From: [Leptolyngbya] sp. PCC 7376 | GTDB lineage: Bacteria > Cyanobacteriota > Cyanobacteriia > Cyanobacteriales > MRBY01 | NCBI RefSeq assembly: GCF_000316605.1 | Contig: NC_019683.1 | Location: 5,006,036-5,070,035 of the forward strand | Direction: 5' to 3' | Length of the DNA: 64,000 nucleotides | The notes under the pieces: model-generated | What the model was told of the DNA's origin: nothing | Database searches by the model: none | Seen by the model: the letters and a program-made list of their open reading frames with translations, nothing else | Shown here: positions 28,389 to 36,994 of the stretch, one piece after another | Layout: each line of letters begins with the position of its first letter | Position numbering within the stretch: position 1 is the first letter of the stretch | Position numbers and translations under genes: made by a program

Positions 28389-29152
28389 GAGAGTTTCAAG
28401 AGAGTAATGTTAAACGCCAATTGCGCAGTAGCTCAATACTTCCATTCACTCTAAATTTCGCAAACAGTGCCATGCTCAAGTCCACCATGTGTTTTGATTT
28501 AGAGACGACCTTCGTCCTGCGATGAAACCGAGCAAACCAATGGCGATTGTCTGAGTTGTTTCTCTCAATTGCTATTGTCTCTTTCTTGCTAATGACATGA
28601 AAAGCATCTGGGTGATTCTCTAATAGCTGTTGATAGGGTTTCCAATTATCGGTGCAATAGACAGTGATTTGCCATTGCGAGAACCGCTCTAGTAAATGAC
28701 CTAAAGTTCGACTATCACGACTTCCCAATTCCCAGTCAATGAGTCGCCCAGTATTACGGTCATATGCTTTCCAGACCCAAAGTTTGTTTTTTTCTCTTGG
28801 ATAAAATGCCATAGCTCATCTAGCTCCACCACGACAGCAGACTCAGGAGTGGGCTTTTCATAATTGGCTTCACCGAAATCTCTTACCCAATTGAGCACTG
28901 ATTGAGCTGATACACCGAGAATCTTGGCTGTCGCATTCATTGACATACCACTCATATACATCAATACAGCTTCTAATTTCATCCAGAGAGGCTTGCCCCG
29001 CTCTTTAGAAAAGCTTGTAAATTGATAATTGCACTGCTTACACTTAAATCGTTGACGATTTTTAGCGAATCCACTTTTGATGATGTCTTGAGCATTACAT
29101 TGGGGACAGTGAATTGTCATAGCGAGACTTCCAAGGAAACGACTCACTCCAT
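28389..29152. mobile_element. IS1-family element, copy 1, missing one end
   Basis: The low-coordinate terminus GAGAGTTTCAAGAGAGTAAT is intact. The other terminus is missing about 31 bp compared with copy 2 (33907-34704). The homology stops abruptly at ATGGAGTGAG and continues into an integrase fragment. With one inverted repeat gone it should be immobile. Confidence 0.85.
28396..29120 (-). CDS. IS1-family transposase (InsA/InsB by -1 frameshift)
   Basis: Upstream frame from the ATG at 29120 gives an InsA-like zinc-finger/HTH protein (CPQCNAQDIIKSG, CKQCNYQF, then the ILGVSAQSVLNWV helix-turn-helix). A downstream -1 frame (28812-28396) gives the DDE part (LWVWKAYDRNTG, YCTDNWKPY, then the RNNSDNRHWFARFHRRTKV block). 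The two overlap at a run of seven A where ribosomes would slip, as in IS1. The reading frames look intact although the element has lost one end. Confidence 0.8.
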
Positions 29153-29361
29153 AAAGACAAGTTACCGAATACGGTGGCGTAGCGGAAAGAATAACCCATC
29201 ATTATCAGTTATAGATTTCCAGAAGGCACAAGAAATTGCTTTTGCCATAAATAGAGATATTGGTGCAGGTATCTACCATAGTCGTGATTACTACGACCCT
29301 CGGAAAGCAGTAGAGAAAGCAGTAGAGAAAGCAGCTCTTGATGAGCGATATAAGTACCTTT
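29153..29361 (+). pseudogene. fragment of a tyrosine recombinase (element 1 integrase)
   Basis: About 69 codons (SYRIRWRSGKN...INRDIGAGIYHSRDYYDPRKAVEKA...LDERYKYL) align with residues about 20-80 of the intact integrase at 36995. The intact gene reads TYQLRWS...ISRDLNAGIYNPVACYDPKKAVEKARLDERYKSL. It is cut by IS1 copy 1 on the left and by the IS5-type element on the right. A short in-frame doubling of AVEKA is present. The divergence shows a related but different integrase, not a recent copy. Confidence 0.8.
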
Positions 29362-30263
29362 GACCTCTTGCAAAAGGGGTGAGAGTAGGGAAAAAAGAGG
29401 CAAGTAACAGAGCCATAGCGATAAAAAGGCCAACTTACGAACAGCTCCAACATTTATCTCCAGAACAATTCAGGAGAGCCTGTGGAGTTAAACTTCAGAC
29501 TTTCAATCGTCTGGTAGAGGTCCTAGCAGAAGCTAAAGCAAAGCAAAAACCCGGTCGTCCCAGTGTTTTATCCCTGGAAAATCAGTTACTCCTCACCTTG
29601 GAATATCTGAGGGAATATCGCACTTATTTTCCTATCGCTCAATCATGGGGCATTCATGAATCAACAGTTTGTCGCATGGTGCAAAAAACAGAGAATACAC
29701 TCATCAAAGAAACCGATTGCCACTTACCCGGCATGAAACAGCTCCATGGTTCAGAAGAGTTATCTCTAACAGTAGTGGTGATGGATGCCACAGAACAGGT
29801 GATTGAAAAGCCCCAAAAAACAACGTCTTTACTACTCAGGAAAAAGAAGCATCATTCCCTTAAAGCTCAAATAGTTATTGCTTGGCAGTGGGCACAGATT
29901 ATCTGTTGTGACTGTGAGAAAGGTAGCATCCATGACTTCAAACTACTCAAAAAGAGTAGAGTCCATTTTCGACAGGGACAACTCTGCCTTGCCGATGCCG
30001 GATATCAAGGCATACACAAGCGGCATCAGCGGAGTCTCACTCCTCACAAGAAGCCTAGAGGAGGAGAGTTTACTGCGAGCAGAAACAGGAGAATCAGCTC
30101 TTAGCAGCTCAAAGAATCATCATTGAGATGGTATTCAGAATGCTCAAAAGATTTCGTATATTATCCAGTCGATATCGTAACCGCCGTCGGAGATGGGGAT
30201 TAAGACTTAATCTCATTGCTGGTCTTTACAATTTTGAATTGCTATAACCTTTTGCAAGAGGTC
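29362..30263. mobile_element. IS5-family element (defective)
   Basis: 902 bp with perfect 16-bp inverted ends GACCTCTTGCAAAAGG / CCTTTTGCAAGAGGTC, extendable by three T/A. It interrupts the element-1 integrase fragment. Confidence 0.8.
29379..30247 (+). pseudogene. IS5-family transposase with a one-base frameshift
   Basis: GTG at 29379 opens an HTH domain (SPEQFRRACGVKLQTF, WGIHESTVCRMV) and a DDE nuclease domain (VVMDATEQVIEKP, CCDCEKGSIHDF, LADAGYQGI). Near 30075 the frame is lost and the rest (EQKQENQLLAAQRIIIEMVF, SSRYRNRRRRWGLRLNLIAG) continues in the -1 frame to a stop at 30247. One missing base in GCGAGCAG explains it. A programmed shift is less likely at that position. Confidence 0.75.
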
Positions 30264-30278
30264 AAAAGACATCGGCGT

Positions 30279-31596
30279 GGGTATGTAAATTAATTTGTGT
30301 AAGCGGTCAAAATCAACAAATGGTTAAGGAGACCGTGACCCATGAAAAAACAGAATCAAACCAGTAGAGCCGATGAACTGATTGATGAATTACTGCCAGA
30401 TTGTCCCGACTCGGAATCAATTCTGGGAGAATCAGGCTTACTACAGCACTTGAATCAGAGATTAATTGAAAGAGCCTTGCAAGGGGAATTGAGTCATCAT
30501 CTGAATCAAGTCAAAGAAGCGGGTAAGCAGAATAGTAGAAACGGCTATTCCAAGAAAACAATCAAATCAACCCAAGGGGAAATGGATATCAGCATCCCAA
30601 GGGATAGGAAAAGTGAATTTGAGCCGCTGTTAGTGCCCAAAGGTCAAAGGCGTATTCAAGGGCTAGAAGAGAAGATACTGGCTTTGTACAGTCGAGGTAT
30701 GAGTACCAGAGATATTCAGGCACAAATGCAAGAACTGTATGGGGTGGAGATTTCAGCTGGGCTAGTGAGTGAAGTGACCTCGGCAGTGATGGAGGAAATC
30801 AAAGCATGGCAGCATCGTCCTCTGGAGGAGATATATCCAATCCTGTGGCTGGATGGCATGAGAATAAAAATCAGAGAGGAAGGACGGGATACGAATCAGA
30901 CTCTCTATCTAGCACTGGGAGTGAAGCAGTCCGGTCACAAGGAGGTCTTAGGAATGTGGCTATCCTCGGGAGGAGAGGGGGCAAAATTTTGGTTATCAGT
31001 GCTGAATGAAATCCACCATCGGGGAGTCGAACATATCTGCATAGCTTGTGTGGATGGGTTGAAGGGATTTCCCGCTGCCATTGAAGCGGTGTTCCCAAAA
31101 ACGAGAGTGCAATTATGTATCGTTCATCTGATACGAAATAGCCTGAAATTCGTTTCTTGGAAAGACCGTAAGTCCGTGGTGTCAGACCTCAAGCCTATTT
31201 ACCAGGCCGCCACAGTTTCCGAGGCAGAATCCGCCTTAACTGCTTTTGCGGAGCGTTGGGACGGTATCTACCCCACTATTTCCCAAATATGGCTGAATCA
31301 TTGGGAAAACATCATTCCATTATTTGATTATCCAGCTCCCATCCGTCGCATCATTTACACCACCAATGCCATTGAGGCGGTCAATCGCTCTTTGGGCAAG
31401 GTGTGAAAAACCAAGGGCATGTTCCCCCATGCAGATGCTGCCCTGAAATTGCTGTATTTAGCCCTGAAGCATTTGATGAAGGGATGGACGATACCAATAC
31501 CCCATTGGAAAAGAGCTTTGAGCTATTTTGCCATTGATAATCCAGAGTATTTTCTTCACTAATTTTCTTGGCTTACACAAAATTCTTGACACTCCC
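30279..31596. mobile_element. IS256-family element (defective)
   Basis: About 1318 bp. Related inverted ends (left GGGTATGTAAATTAATTTGT, right ending in AAGAATTTTGTGTAAGCC read inward) define the borders approximately. It begins 15 bp after the IS5-type element. Its right end abuts the middle of an IS630 transposase whose remainder is absent, so a deletion accompanied or followed insertion. Confidence 0.75.
30342..31561 (+). pseudogene. IS256-family (Mutator) transposase with one nonsense codon
   Basis: It reads as a normal transposase of 406 codons except for TGA at 31404-31406, where relatives have a Thr codon in EAVNRSL(R/G)KVTKNKG. Downstream codons remain open to the true stop at 31561 (GMFPHADAALKLLYLALKHL). 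The DDE residues are visible in WLDGMRI, CVDGLKGFP and the NAIEAVNRS segment. A Shine-Dalgarno AAGGAG precedes the ATG. The truncated product would lack only the last 52 residues. Confidence 0.85.
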
Positions 31597-32184
31597 GAGC
31601 CTTCCACAATAAAAGGTGCAAACAGTTTGCCTCGACTCCATGCGGCAATCCTCTTAACTCTTCCGCGACGGCTTCCTGACTTGAGGTCATAAACTCTTTC
31701 CTCTTCAGGGCCATAGCCATAGTCATACTGACCGTCTCTCTCATCCATTCCCGACTCATCACAGTAGATGATTTGTTCGGGTTTTAATCTTGCTAGTTCT
31801 TGCCTCAATGCTTCCCGCTTCTGTTCATCCCTTTCCTGATACCCATAGGCCTTTTTTGCGAGTAAAACCTATCTTCTTCAACATTCTCGATATGGTGCGA
31901 CGACTCACATCACCCGGCCACAACTCTGCCATTTCTGCCTGGGTTTTATCTGGATGCTGTTGTACAAAGCTTTTGAATGCTTCCCAGTCTGCGATTTTGT
32001 GACCATAGCCTTTCTGATAACCTGTTTTAGAGCTGTAGTTCCCTGTTTCTTTTAGACGTTGTATCCAGAGATAAAGACTACTGAGGCTGATATTAAACAT
32101 GTCACAAACTTCTTGTTTGGGAATACCTCGTTCCACAGCAGCAAGAGCTTTCCGGCGTAGGTCATCACTATAAGCGGCAGGCAT
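31597..32184 (-). pseudogene. IS630 transposase fragment
   Basis: ATG at 32184 opens the HTH half (AYSDDLRRKALAAVERGIPK, SLSSLYLWIQRLKETG, and DVSRRTISRMLKKIGFTRKK). The second frame then gives the start of the DDE domain (EQIIYCDESGMDERDGQYDY, RIAAWSRGKLFAPFIVEGSG) before the sequence ends at the IS256 border. The switch of frame lies at a six-A run (near 31857), the usual place of frameshifting in IS630 elements. The C-terminal catalytic part is missing. Confidence 0.8.
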
Positions 32185-32283
32185 TTTTTCTTTAGATAAC
32201 AACTTTTATTCTAATTCTGAAACCATCCGACCAGCGCTATAGATACATACTTCTCTCCTTATTCTAAAACTATCCTGCTATAC
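31597..32283. mobile_element. IS630-family element 1, truncated by the IS256 element
   Basis: Only the upstream end (CTATCCTGCTATA near 32282) and the 5' two-thirds of the transposase remain. The other end was removed at the IS256 border. Its surviving end touches the next IS630 element at a TATA target. Confidence 0.75.
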
Positions 32284-32286
32284 CTA

Positions 32287-33233
32287 TAGCAGCGAAGGAG
32301 AAGGTTAGGACATAGAACAGAAGGCTATTCTGATGGCATCGAACAAATCCTCAGTCTTCTTGATGAGCTTACTTACCTCCTTCTTTAACCTCCCCCAAAA
32401 CTTCTCTATCTTGTTCAGGTGTGGTGAGTAGGGTGGCAAAAATATCACTTCACATCCTGCCTTCGCCACCAATGTTTGTATTCTTTCCTTTGGATGAACA
32501 CTGGCATTATCCAGAATAATAATTTGACCCGGAATCAACTCTGGCACTAAGCAATCCTCTACCCATTGGCAAACTAAGGCGCTGTTGGCATAGCCCTCAA
32601 ATACCATCGGTGCTATCTGCTCTCCCTCTCGCCATCCTCCAATCACGCTAACTCGTTCTGTACGATGACCTAACTTCTCTGCGATAAACCTCTCTGACTT
32701 ATGGCAGTAGCCATACCCATAATCTAAGGTATTATCAAATCCACTTTCATCGATATATACGAGTCGTTCTTGGCCATACTGCTTCAGTTGTGCCACAAAT
32801 GCTTTTTCTAATTCTTTATCTCTCTCTTGATATCGATAGGTCTTTTTTTTCGAGTAAATTCAATTTTCCGTAGAGCTTCACGTCTGGATGCATCACTAAT
32901 AGACTCTGGCCATTTCTCCGCCATTTCCTTCTGGGTTAGATGCCCATATTCCTCTGCAAAAGCACGAAAAGCATCTAGATCATTAATCTTCGGTTGAGGG
33001 CCTCGACGGTAATCTGTCTTCGGAGCGACTGAACCGATTTTCTCTCGTCGTTTCAGCCACAGGTCTAGCGTATTTCGGCTAATACCAAAGAAGCGACAGA
33101 TATCACTTTTTCGTTCACCTTTATCGAAGGCGGCAACAGCTTTTAGGCGTAAATCAAGACTATGGGGAGCAGGCATGGCATCTATGTTTATTGCTTCTAT
33201 CCTATTCTGTCTTAACCCACTCCTTGCCTGCTA
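32287..33233. mobile_element. IS630-family element 2, apparently complete
   Basis: About 947 bp with inverted ends TAGCAGCGAAGGAG and TAGCAGGCAAGGAG, flanked by TA dinucleotides as expected for IS630/Tc1-mariner insertion. Confidence 0.8.
32305..33176 (-). CDS. IS630-family transposase (two frames)
   Basis: The first frame, 33176-32808, is the helix-turn-helix half (SLDLRLKAVAAFDKGERK, CRFFGISRNTLDLWLKRRE). The second frame reaches 32305 and is the DDE half: LVYIDESGFD, IIILDNASVHPKE, and FLPPYSPHLNKIEKFWGRLK, giving the D-D-E triad. The two overlap at a run of eight A (CGAAAAAAAA), a plausible programmed frameshift site. Nothing else is damaged, so this copy may be active. Confidence 0.8.
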
Positions 33234-33293
33234 TAAAACAGCGAAAAACATAGGAGGCCGTCGTTATCAACTCAAAGCAAGTAAGTCTAACTA
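33234..33293 (+). other. short coding-like scrap, possibly integrase
   Basis: One frame reads KTAKNIGGRRYQLKASKSN between IS630 element 2 and IS982 copy B. It resembles the SQKTSSGETYQLRWSINRK part of the intact integrase. The match is short and tentative. Confidence 0.25.
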
Positions 33294-33906
33294 ACGTGAG
33301 TTCGGGATAAGGAAGAAAAAGGAGAAAGTGCATATTGTGGAAGTTGATAAACAGCCCACCATCTTCTCCCATGACCAGTCTAGAATCTTTGTTCTGCTCT
33401 GTTGATGATTTCTGCCAAGTCTTTGAACCTCAATGGCAACAGCAACAGATGGCTTCAAAACAAAAACGGCGGCGGCGCCCCAGAAGTCTGAGCTTGAGTG
33501 AGATAATGACTATACTGATTGCCTTTCATCAATCCCACTATCGTAATTTCAAGCATTTCTATCTCATTAATGTGCGTCACCATTGGCGTAGAGCTTTTCC
33601 CACAGCAGTGAGTTACCAACGTTTTGTGGAGTGGATGCCTTCAGTGTTAGTTCCTCTGTGCATTTATCTACAGCACTGTTATGGTCAATGCACTGGTATT
33701 AGTTTCATTGATGCCACCAGTATCAAGGTTTGCCATAATCGCCGTATCTCTCAACATCGGGTATTTAGATGTCACGCTACTCAAGGTAAAACATCTGTTG
33801 GTTGGTGGTAATCAATGACCGTGGCGAGTTACTCCAAGTGAAAGTCACCCCCGGCAACACTGATGACCGCAAGCCAGTGCTGGAACTATTGCAGAATTTA
33901 TTTGGC

Positions 33907-34704
33907 GAGAGTTTCAAGTAAGTAATGCTATAACAAAATGGAGTGAGTCGTTTCCTAGAAATTCTCGCTATGACAATTCACTGTCCCCAATGTAATGCTC
34001 AAGACATCATCAAAAGTGGATTCGCTAAAAATCGTCAACGATTTAATAAGTGTAAGCAGTGCAATTATCAATTTACAAGCTTTTCTAAAGAGCGGGGCAA
34101 GCCTCTCTGGATGAAATTAGAAGCTGTATTGATGTATATGAGTGGTATGTCCATGAATGCGACAGCCAAGATTCTCGGTGTATCAGCTCAATCAGTGCTC
34201 AATTGGGTAAGAGATTTCGGTGAAGCCAATTATGAAAAGCCCACTCCTGAGTCTGCTGTCGTGGTGGAGCTAGATGAGCTATGGCATTTTATCCAAGAGA
34301 AAAAAACAAACTTTGGGTCTGGAAAGCATATGACCGTAATACTGGGCGACTCATTGACTGGGAATTGGGAAGTCGTGATAGTCGAACTTTAGGTCATTTA
34401 CTAGAGCGGTTCTCGCAATGGCAAATCACTGTCTATTGCACCGATAATTGGAAACCCTATCAACAGCTATTAGAGAATCACCCAGATGCTTTTCATGTCA
34501 TTAGCAAGAAAGAGACAATAGCAATTGAGAGAAACAACTCAGACAATCGCCATTGGTTTGCTCGGTTTCATCGCAGGACGAAGGTCGTCTCTAAATCAAA
34601 ACACATGGTGGACTTGAGCATGGCACTGTTTGCGAAATTTAGAGTGAATGGAAGTATTGAGCTACTGCGCAATTGGCGTTTAACATTACTCTCTTGAAAC
34701 TCTC
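33907..34704. mobile_element. IS1-family element, copy 2, complete
   Basis: 798 bp with ends GAGAGTTTCAAGTAAGTAAT and the complement of GAGAGTTTCAAGAGAGTAAT. It is flanked by a perfect 8-bp target duplication TATTTGGC (33899-33906 and 34705-34712), inside IS982 copy B. Confidence 0.95.
33970..34697 (+). CDS. IS1-family transposase (InsA/InsB by -1 frameshift)
   Basis: The first frame, from the ATG at 33970 to 34392, is the InsA-like zinc finger/HTH. The -1 frame, about 34281-34697, carries the DDE part. They join at a run of seven A near 34300. Compared with copy 1 there is one extra codon (FNKCKQC against FKCKQC) inside the zinc-finger region, which shifts no frame but changes Cys spacing upstream of a metal site. 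The element is otherwise complete. Confidence 0.85.
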
Positions 34705-35041
34705 TATTTGGCAAGGTTTTTGCAGATAAAGGCTATATCTCTCAACCTCTGGCACAGCATTTACAAGAAGGGCATGATGTGACGTTGATGGCTAAGCCTC
34801 GGCGCAATATGAAGAATCACTTGATGCTTTGGCATGACAAAATCCTTGCCCGTAAGCGAGCTTTAATTGAGACGGTCATTGACCAGCTGAAGAATATTTC
34901 TCAGATTGAGCACCCTAGACATCGTAGTCCAGCGAACTTCTGTGTTAACTTGCTTTGCGGGCTCATTGCCTACTGCCATCAGCCGAAAAAATCTTCTCTC
35001 CAACTCAATTAGAGTCTCATTTCCTTATCCAGAACTCACGT

Positions 35042-35706
35042 TTATTAGAGCGGTAAACAACCCAATCAGGGAAGAGCATCCAGACAGCAGAAGATTTTTG
35101 AAGGATGTAGGAAATTGGCTGGACATAAAAATTGAGTCAGCAACAAACCCCAAGTATCCCAATCATTCATGTGTAGAGGTATGGGAGGGACGAAAGTACA
35201 TGTCTGGAATCAACGGAGCACCTTGCACACAAGAGCTAAAGAAAATGGCACGCCAGCACTGGGAAAATGCCAACAACTTTGACTATTTGGTTTTGGGGTT
35301 TACCTCAGAAGAACATAGTCGCTTCAAGCGATTCAAGCTACTTGAAAGAGATAACATTCTACCCGTACTTATCGATGCGAACCTCAGCAAGCATAATTGC
35401 TTTGAAATCATTGCAGATGTGGGACTAAGGCTACCAGAGATGTATTTTTTGGGGTATCCGAATGCCAACTGCATTGGTTGTGTTAAAGCGACTAGCCCGA
35501 CCTACTGGAATCATGTCAGAGAAGTCCATCCCAAAGTATTTAATGCCAGAGCTACCCAGTCTCGACAAATAGGCGCAAAACTCGTAAGAGTCAAAGGACA
35601 GCGATTATTCCTTGATGAGCTTGACCCAGATGCCAAAGGAAGACCCATGAAGGGATTAAATTTTGAATGTGGCATTTTTTGCGAGGAAAAGCAGCTTATC
35701 GTTTGA
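35042..35706 (+). pseudogene. C-terminal part of a phage-type PAPS-reductase-like protein
   Basis: The frame is open through the end of IS982 copy B, but meaningful sequence begins at 35042. The remaining 220 residues (LGYPNANCIGCVKATSPTYW, HPKVFNARATQSRQIGAKLV, FLDELDPDAKGRP, ECGIFCEE) match the C-terminal half of phosphoadenosine-phosphosulfate reductase-like proteins common in phages and islands. The N-terminal PP-loop (SGGxDS) that binds ATP is absent, removed by the IS. The Cys pairs CIGC and CGIFC remain. It is the last gene of element 1 and shares its 3' end with the helicase gene of element 2. Confidence 0.7.
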
Positions 35707-35752
35707 CTACCTCTCATGGGTAGACTGCTTGACTTAACAAATACCTTAATTA
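35690..35752 (+). repeat. element-end repeat, copy 1 (split by IS982 copy C)
   Basis: The last codons and stop of the PAPS-like gene plus TTTGACTACCTCTCATGGGT and following bases are nearly identical to 55987-56049. After removing IS982 copy C and one TAATTA, the match resumes at 36722 (CTTAACC..AAAAGGGA) as at 56050-56066. A short hairpin CTACC/GGTAG lies inside. Confidence 0.85.
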
Positions 35753-36715
35753 ACGTGAGTTCTGGATAAGGAAAGAAAAGAAGAAAGCTCATATCGTGGC
35801 AGTTGAAACCAATCCACAGCTTTCTCCTATGCTTAGTTTAGACGCTTTATTTTGTGACGTTGACGATTTCTGCCCAGTCTTTGAACCTCAGTGGCATCAA
35901 GAATTACTTAGCTCTTGCAAAAGGTATCGTCACCGTTCTAGAAGCCTAAGCTTGAGTGAGGTGATGACGATACTGATTGCATTTCATCAATCTCACTATC
36001 GTAATTTCAAGCATTTCTATCTCCTGATGGTGCGACACTATTGGCAAAAAGCCTTTCCCAAAGCAGTGAGTTATCAACGCTTTGTGGCATGGATGCCCTC
36101 CAGCTTAGTGCCTCTATGTGCCTATTTATGTGACTGTTATGGAGATTGCACAGGCATTAGTTTCATTGATGCCACCAGTATCAAAGTTTGTCACAATCGC
36201 CGTATTGCCCAACATCGAGTCTTTAACGGTCATGCCGCTAGAGGTAAAACCTCTGTTGGATGGTTCTTTGGCTTCAAACTCCATCTGGTCATTAATGACC
36301 GAGGAGAATTACTTCATGTACAAATCACTCCTGGCAATATTGATGACAGAAAGCCTGTCGTTGAACTGTTACGGAATTTATTCGGCAAAGTTTTTGGAGA
36401 TAAGGGCTATGTGTCCCAAGCTCTGGCACAACATCTCAAAGAAGAACATGATGTGATGTTAATTGCTAAGCCTCGCCGCAATATGGAGAATCACTTGATG
36501 CTCTGGCAAGATACATTCATCGCTCGTAAACGAGCTTTGATTGAAACCGTGATTGACCAACTGAAGAACATTTCTCAGATTGAGCACTCTAGACATCGTA
36601 GTCCAGCGAACTTCTGTGTCAATTTGCTGTGTGGCTTGATTGCCTATTGTCATCAGCCTAAGAAACCTTCTCTCCAACTCAATTAGAGTCTCATTTCCTT
36701 ATCCAGAACTCACGT
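35753..36715. mobile_element. IS982-family element, copy C, complete
   Basis: 963 bp with ends ACGTGAGTTCTGGATAAGGA at both termini in inverted orientation and a 6-bp target duplication TAATTA (35747-35752 and 36716-36721). Removing it restores a sequence matching 56044-56056 with one change. Confidence 0.92.
35796..36686 (+). CDS. IS982-family transposase, intact
   Basis: A 296-residue transposase from the GTG at 35796. The N-terminus carries DDFCPVFEPQWHQELL and the SLSEVMTILIAFHQSHYRNF block. The DDE nuclease segments are GISFIDATSIKVCHNRRI, GELLHVQITPGNIDDRKPV, then FGDKGYVSQ, and finally RRALIE-like [15 protein letters not shown]. It is the only undamaged IS982 transposase of the three in the window and probably supplies activity for the others. 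Confidence 0.92.
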   Translation: MAVETNPQLSPMLSLDALFCDVDDFCPVFEPQWHQELLSSCKRYRHRSRSLSLSEVMTILIAFHQSHYRNFKHFYLLMVRHYWQKAFPKAVSYQRFVAWMPSSLVPLCAYLCDCYGDCTGISFIDATSIKVCHNRRIAQHRVFNGHAARGKTSVGWFFGFKLHLVINDRGELLHVQITPGNIDDRKPVVELLRNLFGKVFGDKGYVSQALAQHLKEEHDVMLIAKPRRNMENHLMLWQDTFIARKRALIETVIDQLKNISQIEHSRHRSPANFCVNLLCGLIAYCHQPKKPSLQLN

Positions 36716-36831
36716 TAATTACTTAACCTAAAAGGGACTAGTCATCCACTTTAATTCAGTGCTAATCTGAAACCACCCGTGAGTCAGATTCGAGTCAGAT
36801 TGTAGAGCGTCATCGAGGGCTAATCTTGGTA

Positions 36832-36881
36832 ACGTAGAGCCCATAACGAGATTTGAACTCGTGACCTCTCCCTTACCAAGG
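36832..36881. repeat. att copy 2: tRNA-Thr 3' fragment between the two elements
   Basis: The same 50 bp as at 28186 and 56158. It lies 113 bp before the intact integrase gene. It is the junction between the end of element 1 and the start of element 2, so either element could in principle be cut out separately. Confidence 0.88.
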
Positions 36882-36896
36882 ATTAGGACAGCTTTA

Positions 36897-36912
36897 AGTT
36901 AACTGGTTAACT
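36897..36912. promoter_or_regulatory. GTTAAC palindrome upstream of int
   Basis: AGTTAACTGGTTAACT is a dyad with 7-bp arms around a 2-nt centre. It belongs to the same family as the sites at 40400, 45361, 49160 and 53180. Its position between the att core and the int start suggests an operator or recombinase arm site. Confidence 0.5.
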
Positions 36913-36994
36913 CATTTAGCCCTTGCTGTTTCCGCCTACTCTTCGCCCAAAATTCGCCCGGTGGGTTGCTTGCTCCATTTCATCAAGAGCAACC

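Larger units (their letters stand above)
33335..35012 (+). pseudogene. IS982 transposase, deleted and split by IS1
   Basis: The N-terminal frame (33335-33811) is normal up to GKTSVGWW, where about 20 bp present in copy C (coding FFGFKLHL) are lost. The sequence resumes (TPGNTDDRKPVLELLQNLFG), is interrupted by IS1 at 33907-34704, and ends at 35012 ([19 protein letters not shown]). Two independent inactivating events are therefore visible. Confidence 0.85.
33294..35041. mobile_element. IS982-family element, copy B, interrupted by IS1
   Basis: Ends ACGTGAGTTCGGGATAAGGA and the complement of ACGTGAGTTCTGGATAAGGA. An IS1 element with an 8-bp target duplication sits inside, and the transposase also has a deletion, so this copy is dead. 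Confidence 0.85.

Noticed and set aside
28396-29120. IS1 frameshift as an inactivating mutation
   Set aside because: Both IS1 copies have the same two-frame arrangement at a run of A, which is the programmed frameshift of this family.
29205-29453. 82-codon hydrophobic frame across the IS5 left end
   Set aside because: It spans the IS5 border and an integrase fragment antisense, so it cannot be an old gene.
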